From Tritrichomonas musculus (Eukaryota > Parabasalia > Tritrichomonadida > Tritrichomonadidae), in contig JAPFFF010000020.1 in assembly GCA_039105265.1 (NCBI GenBank), forward strand, positions 1,195,001 to 1,259,000: a DNA stretch of 64,000 nucleotides, written 5' to 3'. This document shows positions 32,215 to 41,986 of the stretch, one piece after another (within the stretch, counting starts at the first letter, position 1; each line of letters begins with the position of its first letter). Under the pieces are notes generated by a model. It ran no database searches and was not told the origin of the DNA. It saw only the letters and a list, made by a program, of their open reading frames with translations. The translations under genes and the position numbers were made by a program.

Positions 32215-34356
32215 ATGAGTTCTTTTATAAATCTTGAAAATTATACATTAATTAATAAAATTGGAGAAGGATCATTTGGTGTTGTTTTTAAAGTTAAAGA
32301 GAAAGATACCGATAATTATTATGCTGCCAAAATCACAAAAAAAGAAATAAGCGATGAACAAAATGATCAACGCCAGGAACTTTATTTAGAAATAAATTTA
32401 ATGGCTAAATTCAATCATCCATCCATTCTTCAATTCATTGGCTACAGTCCAATTGATTTCCAAGGATCTCCAAATCCAACTATTATTACTCATCTTGCTA
32501 TAAATGGTACATTGCGAGATATAATTAGTCTCGAATCCAAAGGACAAGCCCCTGATAGCTGGGATTTTACTAAAAAGTTAATTAATATCTATGGGATCGC
32601 CATTGGAATGCAATATTTACATAAAAATAATATTATTCACCGAGACTTAAAGCCAGAAAACATTTTTATGGATGAATCATACTGTCCAAAGATAGCTGAT
32701 TTTGGATTATCTAAACCAACCAGTTCAATTGGAATGAGCATGATTTTTCAATCAAACGGCGCCCAAAAAGGGACCTATGCCTATTTGCCACCAGAATTAA
32801 TTCTTGAAAAAACAAGTGCAAGCACGAAAGAGGGCGATGTTTATGCATTTTCATTTGTTGTTTACGAAATGCTGACAACCAACGAGCCCTACCAAAGTTT
32901 TAATGATATTTTTAAGAAAATAAATAGAGGAGAGAGACCTGAAATTCCATCTTATATACCTGATCCATATAGAAATCTCATTGATCGATGTTGGTCCGAA
33001 GAACCCGAAAATCGGCCAACGTTCGACGACATTGTCGAAGAACTCACGACAAACAATGATTTTATTACCGATCTTGTTAATGAAGGCGAGTTTATAGACT
33101 ACACACTTTACATAGAAGAAACAAAATCGACATTCAACGAAAACAGTCAAAAGTTTCATTTTAACGACTTTATAAAAAAGAGAAAACAATCAATGGTTTC
33201 TCTTTTTCCTCAGCTACTTTTTGAAGAGTTATCTGGCCCTTGCCAGGAATTGATTCGAGAAGCTGAAAAAAGTGGTCGAAAACAATTCTTGGTTGGAAAG
33301 GATCTGATTGAAGGAAATCCTCCTTTTCAACAAAACACTCAGCTTGGAATCAAATATTTGACGAAGTCGATTGAATCAGGAGTTAATGAGGCAACTTTTT
33401 ACTATTGTGGCATGCTCATTGAAGGGAATCTTATTCCAGAAGACTTAGAATTGAGTCGTTCTCTTCTCTCGAACATCGACGAACCCGAAGCATCTGTTTT
33501 ACTCGGAAAAATTGAATACAAAGAAAAAAATTTTGAAAAGGCTAAAGATTACTTCATCGAAGCATCAAAGAAAGGAAATGGAGAGTCAATGTATCTATAC
33601 GCATCGATGCTGATGAAAGGTGGAGGTGTTGAAGTTAATCACGACGAAGCATTGAAGTTCTTTACACTTGCAATCAAAAATGGGTACGATAAAGAACCAC
33701 TTCAAATAAGTGTAATACCACCACAACAACAAACGACACCACAAGAACCAAATAAACCTGAGAAGGTGAAAAAAGAGAGAAAAAAATCTTTGAAGAAGAA
33801 AGATCAACAAGTTCATGAATTAAAGTTCGTTGTGGTTGGTGATGCTATTGAAAATTGTAAAACTGCTTTTTTAATGACTTTGAATCATAGACCTTTTCCT
33901 GACAGATATGTTCCGACCATATATGAAAATTATAAAGAAGAAGTGGAGTTCGAAGGTAAAAGATATAGTATTTGGATTTGGGATACTGCTGGAACAGACG
34001 AATATGCAAGAATACGACCTCTTTCATATTCTGGTGCAAATATTGTTGGAATCACATTTCCAATGAGTTCTAGATCGTCTTTTATTGATATTCGGGAAAA
34101 ATGGATTGGCGAAGTTTTGCATTATTGCAAAGATGCAGCTATAGTTTTGATCGGACTTTGTTTGGATGAAGTAGAAGAAGGAAACCCTAATCATGTAACA
34201 GTTAAAGAAGCGAAAGCATTTGCTCATGATAATGAATTTGATGGTTTTCTTGCATGCTCAGCAAAAACAGGTGAAGGAATGGATGAAGTGTTTCCAACTT
34301 TAATAAGGGCTTTGAAATCAAAACATAAAGATGAACTTTCGTGTAATATCGCATGA
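32215..34356 (+). CDS. Protein kinase, Sel1 repeats and Rho-like GTPase fusion with CAAX box
   Basis: 713 residues from the ATG at 32,215, chosen because the kinase fold starts right after it (MSSFINLENYTLINKIGEGS). Kinase about 7-270: GEGSFGVV, AAKITK, HRDLKPEN, ADFG and PPE, all intact. Sel1-like repeats about 340-500 (GESMYLYASMLMKGGGVEVN, HDEALKFFTLAIKNG). After a Lys/Pro linker, residues about 536-713 are a Rho-type GTPase: LKFVVVGDAIENCKTAF, WDTAGTDEYARIRPLSYSGA, CSAKTGEG. The P-loop has Cys for the Gly of GKT, and the TKxD motif is replaced by LCLD, so nucleotide binding may be weak. The last four residues, CNIA, fit a CAAX prenylation site, which would place the kinase at membranes. 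No break is seen. Confidence 0.88.
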   Translation: MSSFINLENYTLINKIGEGSFGVVFKVKEKDTDNYYAAKITKKEISDEQNDQRQELYLEINLMAKFNHPSILQFIGYSPIDFQGSPNPTIITHLAINGTLRDIISLESKGQAPDSWDFTKKLINIYGIAIGMQYLHKNNIIHRDLKPENIFMDESYCPKIADFGLSKPTSSIGMSMIFQSNGAQKGTYAYLPPELILEKTSASTKEGDVYAFSFVVYEMLTTNEPYQSFNDIFKKINRGERPEIPSYIPDPYRNLIDRCWSEEPENRPTFDDIVEELTTNNDFITDLVNEGEFIDYTLYIEETKSTFNENSQKFHFNDFIKKRKQSMVSLFPQLLFEELSGPCQELIREAEKSGRKQFLVGKDLIEGNPPFQQNTQLGIKYLTKSIESGVNEATFYYCGMLIEGNLIPEDLELSRSLLSNIDEPEASVLLGKIEYKEKNFEKAKDYFIEASKKGNGESMYLYASMLMKGGGVEVNHDEALKFFTLAIKNGYDKEPLQISVIPPQQQTTPQEPNKPEKVKKERKKSLKKKDQQVHELKFVVVGDAIENCKTAFLMTLNHRPFPDRYVPTIYENYKEEVEFEGKRYSIWIWDTAGTDEYARIRPLSYSGANIVGITFPMSSRSSFIDIREKWIGEVLHYCKDAAIVLIGLCLDEVEEGNPNHVTVKEAKAFAHDNEFDGFLACSAKTGEGMDEVFPTLIRALKSKHKDELSCNIA

Positions 34357-35219
34357 ATATTTTAATTTCATTTCATTTAATAAATTATTTATTTAAATAA
34401 TAGGTATTTTATTTCTTGAATATAGAGATTTAAATAATTCTGAGTAGCATTAATAATCAAAATTTAAATAGTAATCTATAATCAAAAGAATAAAAAGATA
34501 TTATAGTATAAAATCAATCTATGAGGATAATTGTAAACTCATTGATTAAATTATCAACCAAGCATTGTCACGGAAGAAATGCTTAGTACAATACTAAATA
34601 CTATTTAATATAATATTTTTAATAGGTATTTAATTATAAAACTGATTTATTCTTAATTATAAAACAGCATTACATTATGGGTAATTGAATATAGTTGATC
34701 TTTAAAAAGCCTGAGTTTCCATACGCATATGAAAATTAGACCTGTTAAATATTCATAACATTGAATTTTTGAGAAGAATATAGACCAAAAAATTGGTATA
34801 TATTCATTTTCACAATTTTTCTGAACAGAAATGAGTGAAGTCAACCTAGTATATAATTTGAAAGGAATTCAATATATTTATTCACATTTTTGGGCAAACA
34901 AAGTAGCTAAAAAAATGATCTCAAATACTTCTAAACTTTTCTTTATTATATATAACTATCATATTTTGGAGTTATTGATAAAATTTTAACAAATTTGAGT
35001 TATAAACTTATTCAATAACATAACTTTTTTTAGTTTACATAATCTTTTTTAATTTAGATATTTATTAATATAACCCATATTTATGGTATCATAGAAAAAA
35101 TTAAATGCTATTGACTCAAAAGATCTCAGAAAAACGATATTTTTTAAAAAAACTCACAATATTTTCAATGTACATTGAATTTTCAATTATATATAAATAA
35201 AATTTTTTATTATTCATTA
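34357..35219. other. Intergenic stretch, nothing recognised
   Basis: AT-rich with repeated TTATAAA/TATTTAA words. No frame with recognisable content. A TTTTTTATTATTCATTA stretch lies directly before the ATG at 35,220 and may include the initiator of the next gene. Confidence 0.5.
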
Positions 35220-36748
35220 ATGTCTGTTGAATCAATTACCATAACTGTTGAACCTGAGCGGAAAAACCTCTCAAAGATTAATATAAATCCAATTTCGAAA
35301 TGCATTGATGATATAAAAAGCATTCATGGTGATTTTATGTTTACTTCATTGAATCCAGATAAAAAATAATAATAGAACACAAAACGCACCCTGTATTTGA
35401 AGGTTTTGTTTCAGCATATAGAGAGCATCGTCCAATTACTATTTCTCCGGATATAATATGGTTATTAATTCTTCAAGCATTTTCTAATCATGTTACAAAT
35501 AAGGCTGAAGAACTTCGTACCATGTTTGTAAATTTCACTGGCAAAAAAGATATAATAGTTGAAGGCACTGGACTAAATTTTTATTCGATGAAATCGTCAG
35601 ATTGGGAAGAAACTATCTTTCCTAAATTTAATGAACACATTTCAGAATACACCGGGAAAGATATTATTGACACCCTCACTCCTAATTTTTCAACAACAAC
35701 TCCTGTCTCTCTGGCAGTTGGGCAATTAACAATAATGTCAACAATGAAGCATTATTTCGATTACACATGCGAGATATCAGGCTGTGGTTTTCCATACATT
35801 ACAATAGAAGGTACTTTAAATGATTGGGTTTCCATAAAAGCCAAATTATCGAATCTGACCAAATATAAATTCAATTGGTTTACAGAAAAAACTCTACCAA
35901 TTATTGAAAAAATCATTGAAACGAAAAAAGGAAAAACTGATAAAAGTTTCTGGAAACAAATGATCAGAATTAAAGATGGGAGAGATTATTATGACCCAAG
36001 TTACGTTAACGGTTGGTTTGTATCGTTTTTTCCCTTTGAGAAAAATGGCGACCGTTTATTGCGAGATAAAGTTTTCACAAACGATGAACTGCAGTCTGAA
36101 ATGCAGGAAATTCCGTTTCTTTTGTTGTTGAAAGATGAAGTTACCGTTAGTTTTGACTGTATTTTTTTAGCCGGTTTTGTCGGTTTGTCTCAAAATGAAA
36201 AAACGGCAAGCATCAAGCCTGAGATCGGCTGGTTTATCATAAAGTTGTCACTAGAAGAACAGTGTATGGAAATTTTGGATCAAATTGATCGTATGTCGCC
36301 TGATTCAATTTTGACTGCGAGAGGAAAAATTCTCTCGCTGTGTGAAAGAAACAAGGACGATCCTTACGTGAGTGAAGCAACAAAAGGATGCGAATATTTG
36401 AAGGAACAGGCCGAGAAATTACAGAAAGAAATCGTCAATGATTCGTCTGATTCTGATTATATTATATATAATGGGAGAGTCGATAATGCAAATACAAATG
36501 TTGTTGAAGATATTAAGCTTGAACATAAAAGTCAACAAGTTAATAATGATCAAATTGATATGCAACAAGTTAATAATGATCAATTTGATATGCAACATGT
36601 TAATAATGATCAATTTGATATGCAACATGTTAATAATGATCAATTTGATATGCGACATGTTAATAATGATCAAATTGATATGCAACAAGTTAATAATGAT
36701 CAACCTAGTAAATCGAAAAAAAAGAGTACTTGTTGCATACTAATTTGA
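35220..36748 (+). pseudogene. DUF4419-family protein with C-terminal CAAX box, one frameshift
   Basis: Starts at the ATG at 35,220 (MSVESITITVEPERKNLSK) and runs to DKK then TAA at 35,369. The homologous frame continues from about 35,366 (IEHKTHPVFEGFVSAYREHR, PDIIWLLILQAFSNHVTNKA, EELRTMFVNF). One more A in the A-run at 35,361-35,366 would join them, so this is either a recent frameshift or an assembly error in a homopolymer. The DUF4419 core is otherwise complete to about FVGLSQNEKTASIKPEIGWF. A 10-residue repeat region follows, and the end KSKKKSTCCILI has a basic patch plus a CAAX-type terminus, suggesting membrane anchoring by prenylation. Confidence 0.75.
36539..36718. repeat. 30-bp tandem repeat, 6 copies
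   Basis: Units begin GTTAATAATGATCAA at 36,539, 36,569, 36,599, 36,629, 36,659 and 36,689. Each encodes ten residues (VNNDQFDMQH). The frame is kept, so length change would alter only the linker before the CAAX end. Confidence 0.95.
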
Positions 36749-37680
36749 TTAATGATGCGGAAAACCCCCAACCATTTATACCCAGATATTTGATATGATG
36801 AAGAACAATCTGTTCAAATTTCGTTTGCTTGGTTTTTTCACATGATATAAAGCATTCTATTTTCAATATTTGAAGATGATCTTAAAAAGTTTTGCGAATT
36901 GGAACAAAGAAAAGATAAAACTATTGACTTTACTATTGAAAGGAGTTCTGAATTCGTATTCAAATATTAACAGATGCCAGTTGTTGAATTTATGACACCG
37001 ATATAACCATTTAACTTTTTCATATTGAATTCGCGACAATGATATAACCATTTAACTTTTTCATTTTGAATTTGTGACAAAAGCAATAACACTATGTTGA
37101 ATATATTGTAATTTCCTTTTTTTGAAAAAGTTTTGTTTTAATATTTTTCATTTTTATTTTTTGCAAGATGACAAACGGATGTCCATACTGCCATACATCA
37201 AACAACTGGGCCAAACAATAGAAAAACACACAAAATGCAAGATGATTTTAAACTACCAACTTTTACCTCCACTTAGCTCCAGCTTCGCTCATATTTTTTT
37301 TTTTTTTTTTACGATAATATAGAATTGACCTTTAACTACAAAAATTGATTATTTTTAACTTTTTCAAAGCCATTAACTTTTTGATGCAACTGGCTTTAGG
37401 TGTATTTTAGTCAGCCAATAAGAAATATTTTAAATTGTTGATAGATTTTTAATGATTCCATTAACATAATTGCTTAATAATAAAGATTTATATAAAAAGT
37501 TTAAATAATTGCTTATGCATAAAAAAAGAGTATTTTATGCATTTTATAACAAATACTTAGCCATTTAATGGAATAACAATATAATTATAATTCTATCCAA
37601 TACTTTGAGAAAATTTTTCCACAAATTTTTCACCATCTTCTTTGCTATCAAAAACAAAATGAAATATCTTTTTTGATATC
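36749..37680. other. Intergenic stretch up to the mobile element
   Basis: No supported gene. A ~40-bp direct repeat (GATATAACCATTTAACTTTT followed by TCAT, then TTGAATT) occurs at about 36,999 and 37,040. A run of 18 Ts lies near 37,295. The last bases before the element (TTTTTTGATATC) show no clear target duplication with the right side. Confidence 0.5.
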
Positions 37681-37695
37681 GAAATGGACGACCCC

Positions 37696-37940
37696 AGATA
37701 CGAAAATGGTCGAAAATGGCCCTTAAATGGGTAGTTACTGAGAGATCCTCGTTGTGACCGTTTCGTGTTGGTTATGCCCGGTAAAGAGTCTCGTTAGTGA
37801 GTGAAATGGACGACCCCCAGATATTGTTTATACCTCATGAGCGATAAATAGCGGGGGGGTGAGTGTGGATGTACGTGGATGGGTGATCTCGTGAGTGGTG
37901 TGCACGTGGGGGTGATCTCGTGAGGGGTGATGGCTTATGG
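37696..37940. repeat. Outer element, left terminal inverted repeat
   Basis: Two matching blocks (37,696-37,738 and 37,803-37,940) separated by 64 bases that do not match the right end, where the gap is 161 bases. The motif GAAATGGACGACCCC(C)AGATA occurs at 37,681 and again at 37,803, suggesting a subterminal duplication. Confidence 0.8.
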
Positions 37941-37961
37941 GTCATAAATTTTTTAACACCC

Positions 37962-39659
37962 ATGAAAGAAATGAAATACGATCAATCAGTCGAAATCGAT
38001 GACGTAAACGTAGTCAAGTATGCTGATCTAAAACGATTAGCTCATATGCTGGACATCCCCAAAGATGTCACCAACGAATCATGGGAAACAGTCAAGCGTA
38101 GACTGGGTATCACAGGGGTTGTCACCAAAAAGATATTCGCTCAGAACAAGTCCCGTTTCGTGGATGAGTTAGTCGGTATCATCGTCGATAGAGCCCTTGA
38201 ACTTGGTTACGACAACGATGACACCAAATTCATGTCCTTCTACAACTTCGCGAAGGGATATCAAGCTGGGAAGCATTTAGATGTCCCTCATCCACCCGAA
38301 CATCCACGACCTCCAACAAGGTACATCGATACTGATGTCGGATTCCTCAATCAATTACGTCATCATCTACCACCATATCCTTTGAGTAACCCCTTCGAAG
38401 TCCTCAAGCACGAATCCGTGAAGAAGCGCTTCAATGAACGACTCGGAGTCGAACGTAAACGATTTGAGCAGAAGAAAGCCGATAATGAGTTCTTCAAGCA
38501 ATTGTATCCACGACCAGATCCTTTGAGTAACCCCTTCGAATTCAACAAGCACGAATCCCTGAAGAATCGCTTTCGTGAACGACTCGACAAAGAGAGAACC
38601 CAAATCAAGACATCCAAAGCGGCATACAAAGCGATGTTAGATAAGCTGATGACCGAACCGGTTCTCCTTCGTCCACTTCCACCCAAAGAGATGATTCCCC
38701 TCAAACCATACTCAGTCAAGCTATTCGAGAAAGAAAACGAAGAACTGATCAACTACTTCGACAAGTTCGGTCACGAGTTCAAGTCATCGAATCCCGAATA
38801 CCTCACCATCAACGAACCCAACGATGAAGAGAAAGCCAAAGCAGCATTCCAGAAGAAGAAGTATCACGGGACACAGACCGTCAACAAGACCCAAGACAAG
38901 AAACCCATCGTCGTGTACTACCTCAACGACATCCATCGTCTCGAAGACATCTTCGACTTCCTTGAGAACACCGTCTACAAGAGCGAACGTAAACCATTCA
39001 AGATCACGTTCGACCTCACCGGGATCTTCGAAACACCACGTACCAATATCGATGACATCACCGACTACATCTACGAAGAACGTGAGATCCGCGCCACCAA
39101 CTTCAAGAACATCAACAAGATACCCATCCTGATCCAACTCAATGACGAACTCGAGAAGGTCAAGTACTATATCGAATCCGTCTTGTTCAACTACTCAACG
39201 ACTAAATCGAATGTGAAGCTCATCTACGTCACCTCGGTTGCCTTCAAGGTGTCGAGATTGGTCAAGGTCACCGGCAAGGTGAAGCTCCCTGATGAGTTCA
39301 TCAAGTCAAAGTTGATCATCACGGACAACGATGACGATGGTCTTTGCTGGTACCGTTTCTTGTGTATCTGTCTCGATCCAAAGTTAGGGAACACCAAGAA
39401 GTATGATCTCACCAAACGAACATCAGCAGCTCGAAAGCTTCTCTGCCAAGACCATGGCGTCACATACTCAACGAGACCAACCAAAGCAGCTCAATCCATT
39501 CTCAATTCATTCAACGGTATGTCCACCGAAGAGATGAAAGCATCTGCCATGAAGAACCACATCAACGTCAACGTCTATAACTACTCCATTGATGAGAAAC
39601 GCTACGACATCCAAGAACAGTGGTTCAAGATTTGGCATATATCCCTGATGATACGATAA
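37962..39659 (+). CDS. Outer-element protein, probable truncated N-terminus of a Maverick DNA polymerase B
   Basis: 565 residues from the ATG at 37,962. The frame is open further left, but only from a GTG within the inverted repeat. It contains a duplicated segment (PLSNPFEVLKHESVKKRF and PLSNPFEFNKHESLKNRF). Near the end is DNDDDGLCWYRFLCICLDP, which resembles the DNCFVYAC cysteine motif in the inner polymerase (PolB residues 306-312) and may be an OTU-like protease start. It ends in YDIQEQWFKIWHISLMIR, where the expected histidine part and all polymerase motifs are missing. It overlaps the opposite-strand gene by 58 bases tail to tail, consistent with a deletion junction. Codon use is GC-rich. 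Confidence 0.55.
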   Translation: MKEMKYDQSVEIDDVNVVKYADLKRLAHMLDIPKDVTNESWETVKRRLGITGVVTKKIFAQNKSRFVDELVGIIVDRALELGYDNDDTKFMSFYNFAKGYQAGKHLDVPHPPEHPRPPTRYIDTDVGFLNQLRHHLPPYPLSNPFEVLKHESVKKRFNERLGVERKRFEQKKADNEFFKQLYPRPDPLSNPFEFNKHESLKNRFRERLDKERTQIKTSKAAYKAMLDKLMTEPVLLRPLPPKEMIPLKPYSVKLFEKENEELINYFDKFGHEFKSSNPEYLTINEPNDEEKAKAAFQKKKYHGTQTVNKTQDKKPIVVYYLNDIHRLEDIFDFLENTVYKSERKPFKITFDLTGIFETPRTNIDDITDYIYEEREIRATNFKNINKIPILIQLNDELEKVKYYIESVLFNYSTTKSNVKLIYVTSVAFKVSRLVKVTGKVKLPDEFIKSKLIITDNDDDGLCWYRFLCICLDPKLGNTKKYDLTKRTSAARKLLCQDHGVTYSTRPTKAAQSILNSFNGMSTEEMKASAMKNHINVNVYNYSIDEKRYDIQEQWFKIWHISLMIR

Positions 39660-40327
39660 TACAGTGTATCGTATGCGTGTGTGTTAATGTTGTCTTTGTG
39701 GGCGAGCATTAATGAATAGACCTTGTTTTCGATGCTTGGTTGTGAGTTCTTCTTACGCTTGATCTTGTCGAATTGGTCATCAGGGATATCGTCTGGGAGA
39801 TTCAATGCGGCTTTGATCTGAGACTTCCAGTAACTACCGCATAACTTCGAATGGAGGGCCATCTCATGTTGTCCAGGAATGGTGGTGTGATGGACATCTT
39901 CGATCTGAGCGATAGCAGCATTGAAAGAAAGGTTAGTTCCGATGACGGTACCTACTTGACGGATTTGCTCAGGATGGTGTGCATGATCGTAGTCAAAGTG
40001 CGTGACACCCAATGTGTCATTGATGAAGCCACGTTTCGTGATGGCTTTACCGTTATGTTGTCGCTTATATTCAGCACGAGATGCTTTGTCGGGATATGTT
40101 GAATGGTATGCCAAAGTGTTTGGCCAGTCGGATTGGACTGTTGTGTATCCGTTCGCGTAGACTGGGTTGTTGTTCTTGTCGACGATGATTACATCAGGGA
40201 CACCATCGTTGTTGACATCAGGCATGTTTTTCAGAACGGCAGGTCCATTAACATCGAGCTTCTTGAGTGTCCATCGACTATTCGGATTCGAATGATTGTG
40301 CTTCTCGACCAAACTTTGAGCACCTTG
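39602..40327 (-). pseudogene. Outer-element gene, 3' part (split by the inner Maverick)
   Basis: About 240 residues, entered at its right end from the inner element without a start of its own. It contains DVNNDGVPDVIIVDKNNN, a calcium-loop-like DxNxDGxxD motif, followed by YANGYTTVQSDWP, and later HFDYDHAHHPEQIRQVG and NLPDDIPDDQFDKIKRKK. The function is unknown; the pattern suggests a structural or capsid-associated protein (weak inference). The 5' part lies at 60,324-60,476. Removing 40,323-60,318 joins the two parts in the same reading frame. Confidence 0.65.
40323..40327. repeat. Target site duplication, left copy (CCTTG)
   Basis: CCTTG directly precedes the inverted repeat. The same five bases follow the right repeat at 60,319-60,323. 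Mavericks usually make 6-bp duplications. Here 5 match, or 6 with one mismatch if the A at 40,328 is counted as target (CCTTGA against CCTTGT). Confidence 0.8.
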
Positions 40328-40591
40328 AGTAGTTATACATAGTGAAGGGGGGATAGATAACTAGTATAAGCAAATGGGGCTCTCTGGCTTTGAAAGCTTC
40401 CTGAAGAGACGATAATTTGAGGTACTTTGGAGATGTTTTATATTATAGCTCCCTCGCTTTGAAAAGCTCCCTCGCTATAATAAACCATATCTCCAAACAG
40501 CCCCCAAGCAACCCCCACCCAGCCACCCTACACGGAGAGCCCCATTTGCTTATACTAGTTATCTATCCCCCCTTCACTATGTATAACTACT
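40328..40591. repeat. 264-bp inverted-repeat module within the left TIR
   Basis: 57-bp arms at 40,328-40,384 and 40,535-40,591 are reverse complements. The centre has further inverted words (GGAGAT...ATATTATAGC against GCTATAAT...ATATCTCC) and a direct repeat of AGCTCCCTCGCT. It could fold into a long hairpin. It could also be an independent MITE using the Maverick ends. Confidence 0.85.
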
Positions 40592-41001
40592 TAATACCAA
40601 CCTATCTAGCATACTCCTACAGCAACCCATCTCAAACAACCATCACACACATCCACTCAAGCAACCCATCACACACATCCACTCAAGCAACCCATCTCAT
40701 GCAATCATCTCATGCAATCATCTCATGCAATCATCTCAAGCAACCCATCACACACATCCACTCAAGCAACCTATCTAGCATACTCCTACAGCAATCCATC
40801 TCATACATCCACTCAAGCAATCATCTCACACAAATCATCTCAAGTAATCATCTCCCATATCTTGTATCGCAAATCATCTCATGCAACCATCACACACATC
40901 CACTCATGCAATCATCTCCCAAATCTCATCACATACATCTATTCATGCAACCACTTCATGTACACCCGATACCTACTCAAAAATAAATCTTTAATTGAAT
41001 C
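40328..41001. repeat. Inner Maverick, left terminal inverted repeat (674 bp)
   Basis: Three parts from the outside in: a 264-bp module (40,328-40,591) whose own ends are 57-bp inverted repeats; a zone of short degenerate repeats (ATCCACTCAAGCAACCCATC and CATGCAATCATCTC types, about 40,600-40,930); and a unique 75-bp part ending ...AATCTTTAATTGAATC. It pairs with 59,697-60,318, which is 52 bp shorter because of repeat number. Confidence 0.88.
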
Positions 41002-41005
41002 ATAA

Positions 41006-41965
41006 ATGTATAGTAGGTTTAAATCACTACATCCAACCATTGATAATATCACAGATGAGCAAGTACCAATTCCTATCGAATCGGCATTCTTTCTAGAAGA
41101 TGGTCAACAAGATAAAGACAAATTCAATAGATACTATTTTAATTTCCCTCCTGAATGGTGTACAGCTAATAGAGGGGAATCTATTATTGGTGTTAGGAAT
41201 ATGTGGCTGATATCTAAAAGGAGGAAGCTTGAATTTACTATAACAATTGCCAAATATAAAAAGCAATCATTTAATGAAGTTGAGGGAGCTAACACAAATA
41301 CAAAAATTATTAACATGCTATCCATGCAAGGATATAAAGACAATCTTGAAATAAGGGATTTTGTTGTTGTTGATTGGATATCTACTGAAGGGGATTTTAG
41401 AGGATTTTTTGATGCTATTGATAAATCTATTAAATGGAATATATCTAATGTATGGAAGAACACTAAAATTAATTTTGTTCAAAATGATTACGTCGTAGAT
41501 AGAGACATACAATCAGATGGTTATTTTGATAAAAATGGCTTCCATGAGAAAATATTTTCACCTAGGAATGAAAATGAAGATGATGAGTTTGGTATAGCTC
41601 TAAAATTAAAGAAAACCAATCAGGATTTTGATGAAGTATTTAATATTGGAGATGGTCCACACCAGAATAAAAAGCATGTGTATCTAAATCAGTTTGATGA
41701 TGTTCTTACTTTTGATAATGTTTGGGATAGGCATTCATGCAAAGTATATTCATCCATAGCTGAACAATCATTACATAATTATATTGGTAACTCTAATGTT
41801 GATTTTGTTCCAATAAAGTATTATAAATTAAATTCTTCAGACCAAAGATTTTGGATTGAGTTTTATTCATGTAGGGAATATAATACCCCTATCAAAATTC
41901 CGGATAACGAATCATTTTGTATAGAGATGCAATTCCTACCATTTGATAAGATGTTATATACATAA
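41006..41965 (+). CDS. Maverick protein, candidate jelly-roll (minor capsid) protein
   Basis: 319 residues, beginning directly after the left inverted repeat. Rich in predicted beta strands. The C-terminus alternates hydrophobic and polar residues (DQRFWIEFYSCREYNTPIKI, SFCIEMQFLPF), as in the last strands of single jelly-roll capsid proteins. The assignment as penton or minor capsid protein is inferred from size, position and style only; no diagnostic motif is seen. It ends 21 bases before the integrase start. Alternative: an unrelated element-specific protein. Confidence 0.4.
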   Translation: MYSRFKSLHPTIDNITDEQVPIPIESAFFLEDGQQDKDKFNRYYFNFPPEWCTANRGESIIGVRNMWLISKRRKLEFTITIAKYKKQSFNEVEGANTNTKIINMLSMQGYKDNLEIRDFVVVDWISTEGDFRGFFDAIDKSIKWNISNVWKNTKINFVQNDYVVDRDIQSDGYFDKNGFHEKIFSPRNENEDDEFGIALKLKKTNQDFDEVFNIGDGPHQNKKHVYLNQFDDVLTFDNVWDRHSCKVYSSIAEQSLHNYIGNSNVDFVPIKYYKLNSSDQRFWIEFYSCREYNTPIKIPDNESFCIEMQFLPFDKMLYT

Positions 41966-41986
41966 GCTAGTTTAATCTAAAATCAA

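Noticed and set aside
38363-39137. Minus-strand frames of 117-129 residues opposite the outer-element protein
   Set aside because: Antisense shadows caused by GC-rich third positions.
40417-40986. 189-residue and 97-residue frames in the left Maverick TIR (and their mirror at 59,704-60,229)
   Set aside because: They follow the short tandem repeats and mirror in both TIRs; His/Ser/Asn-rich shadow translation.
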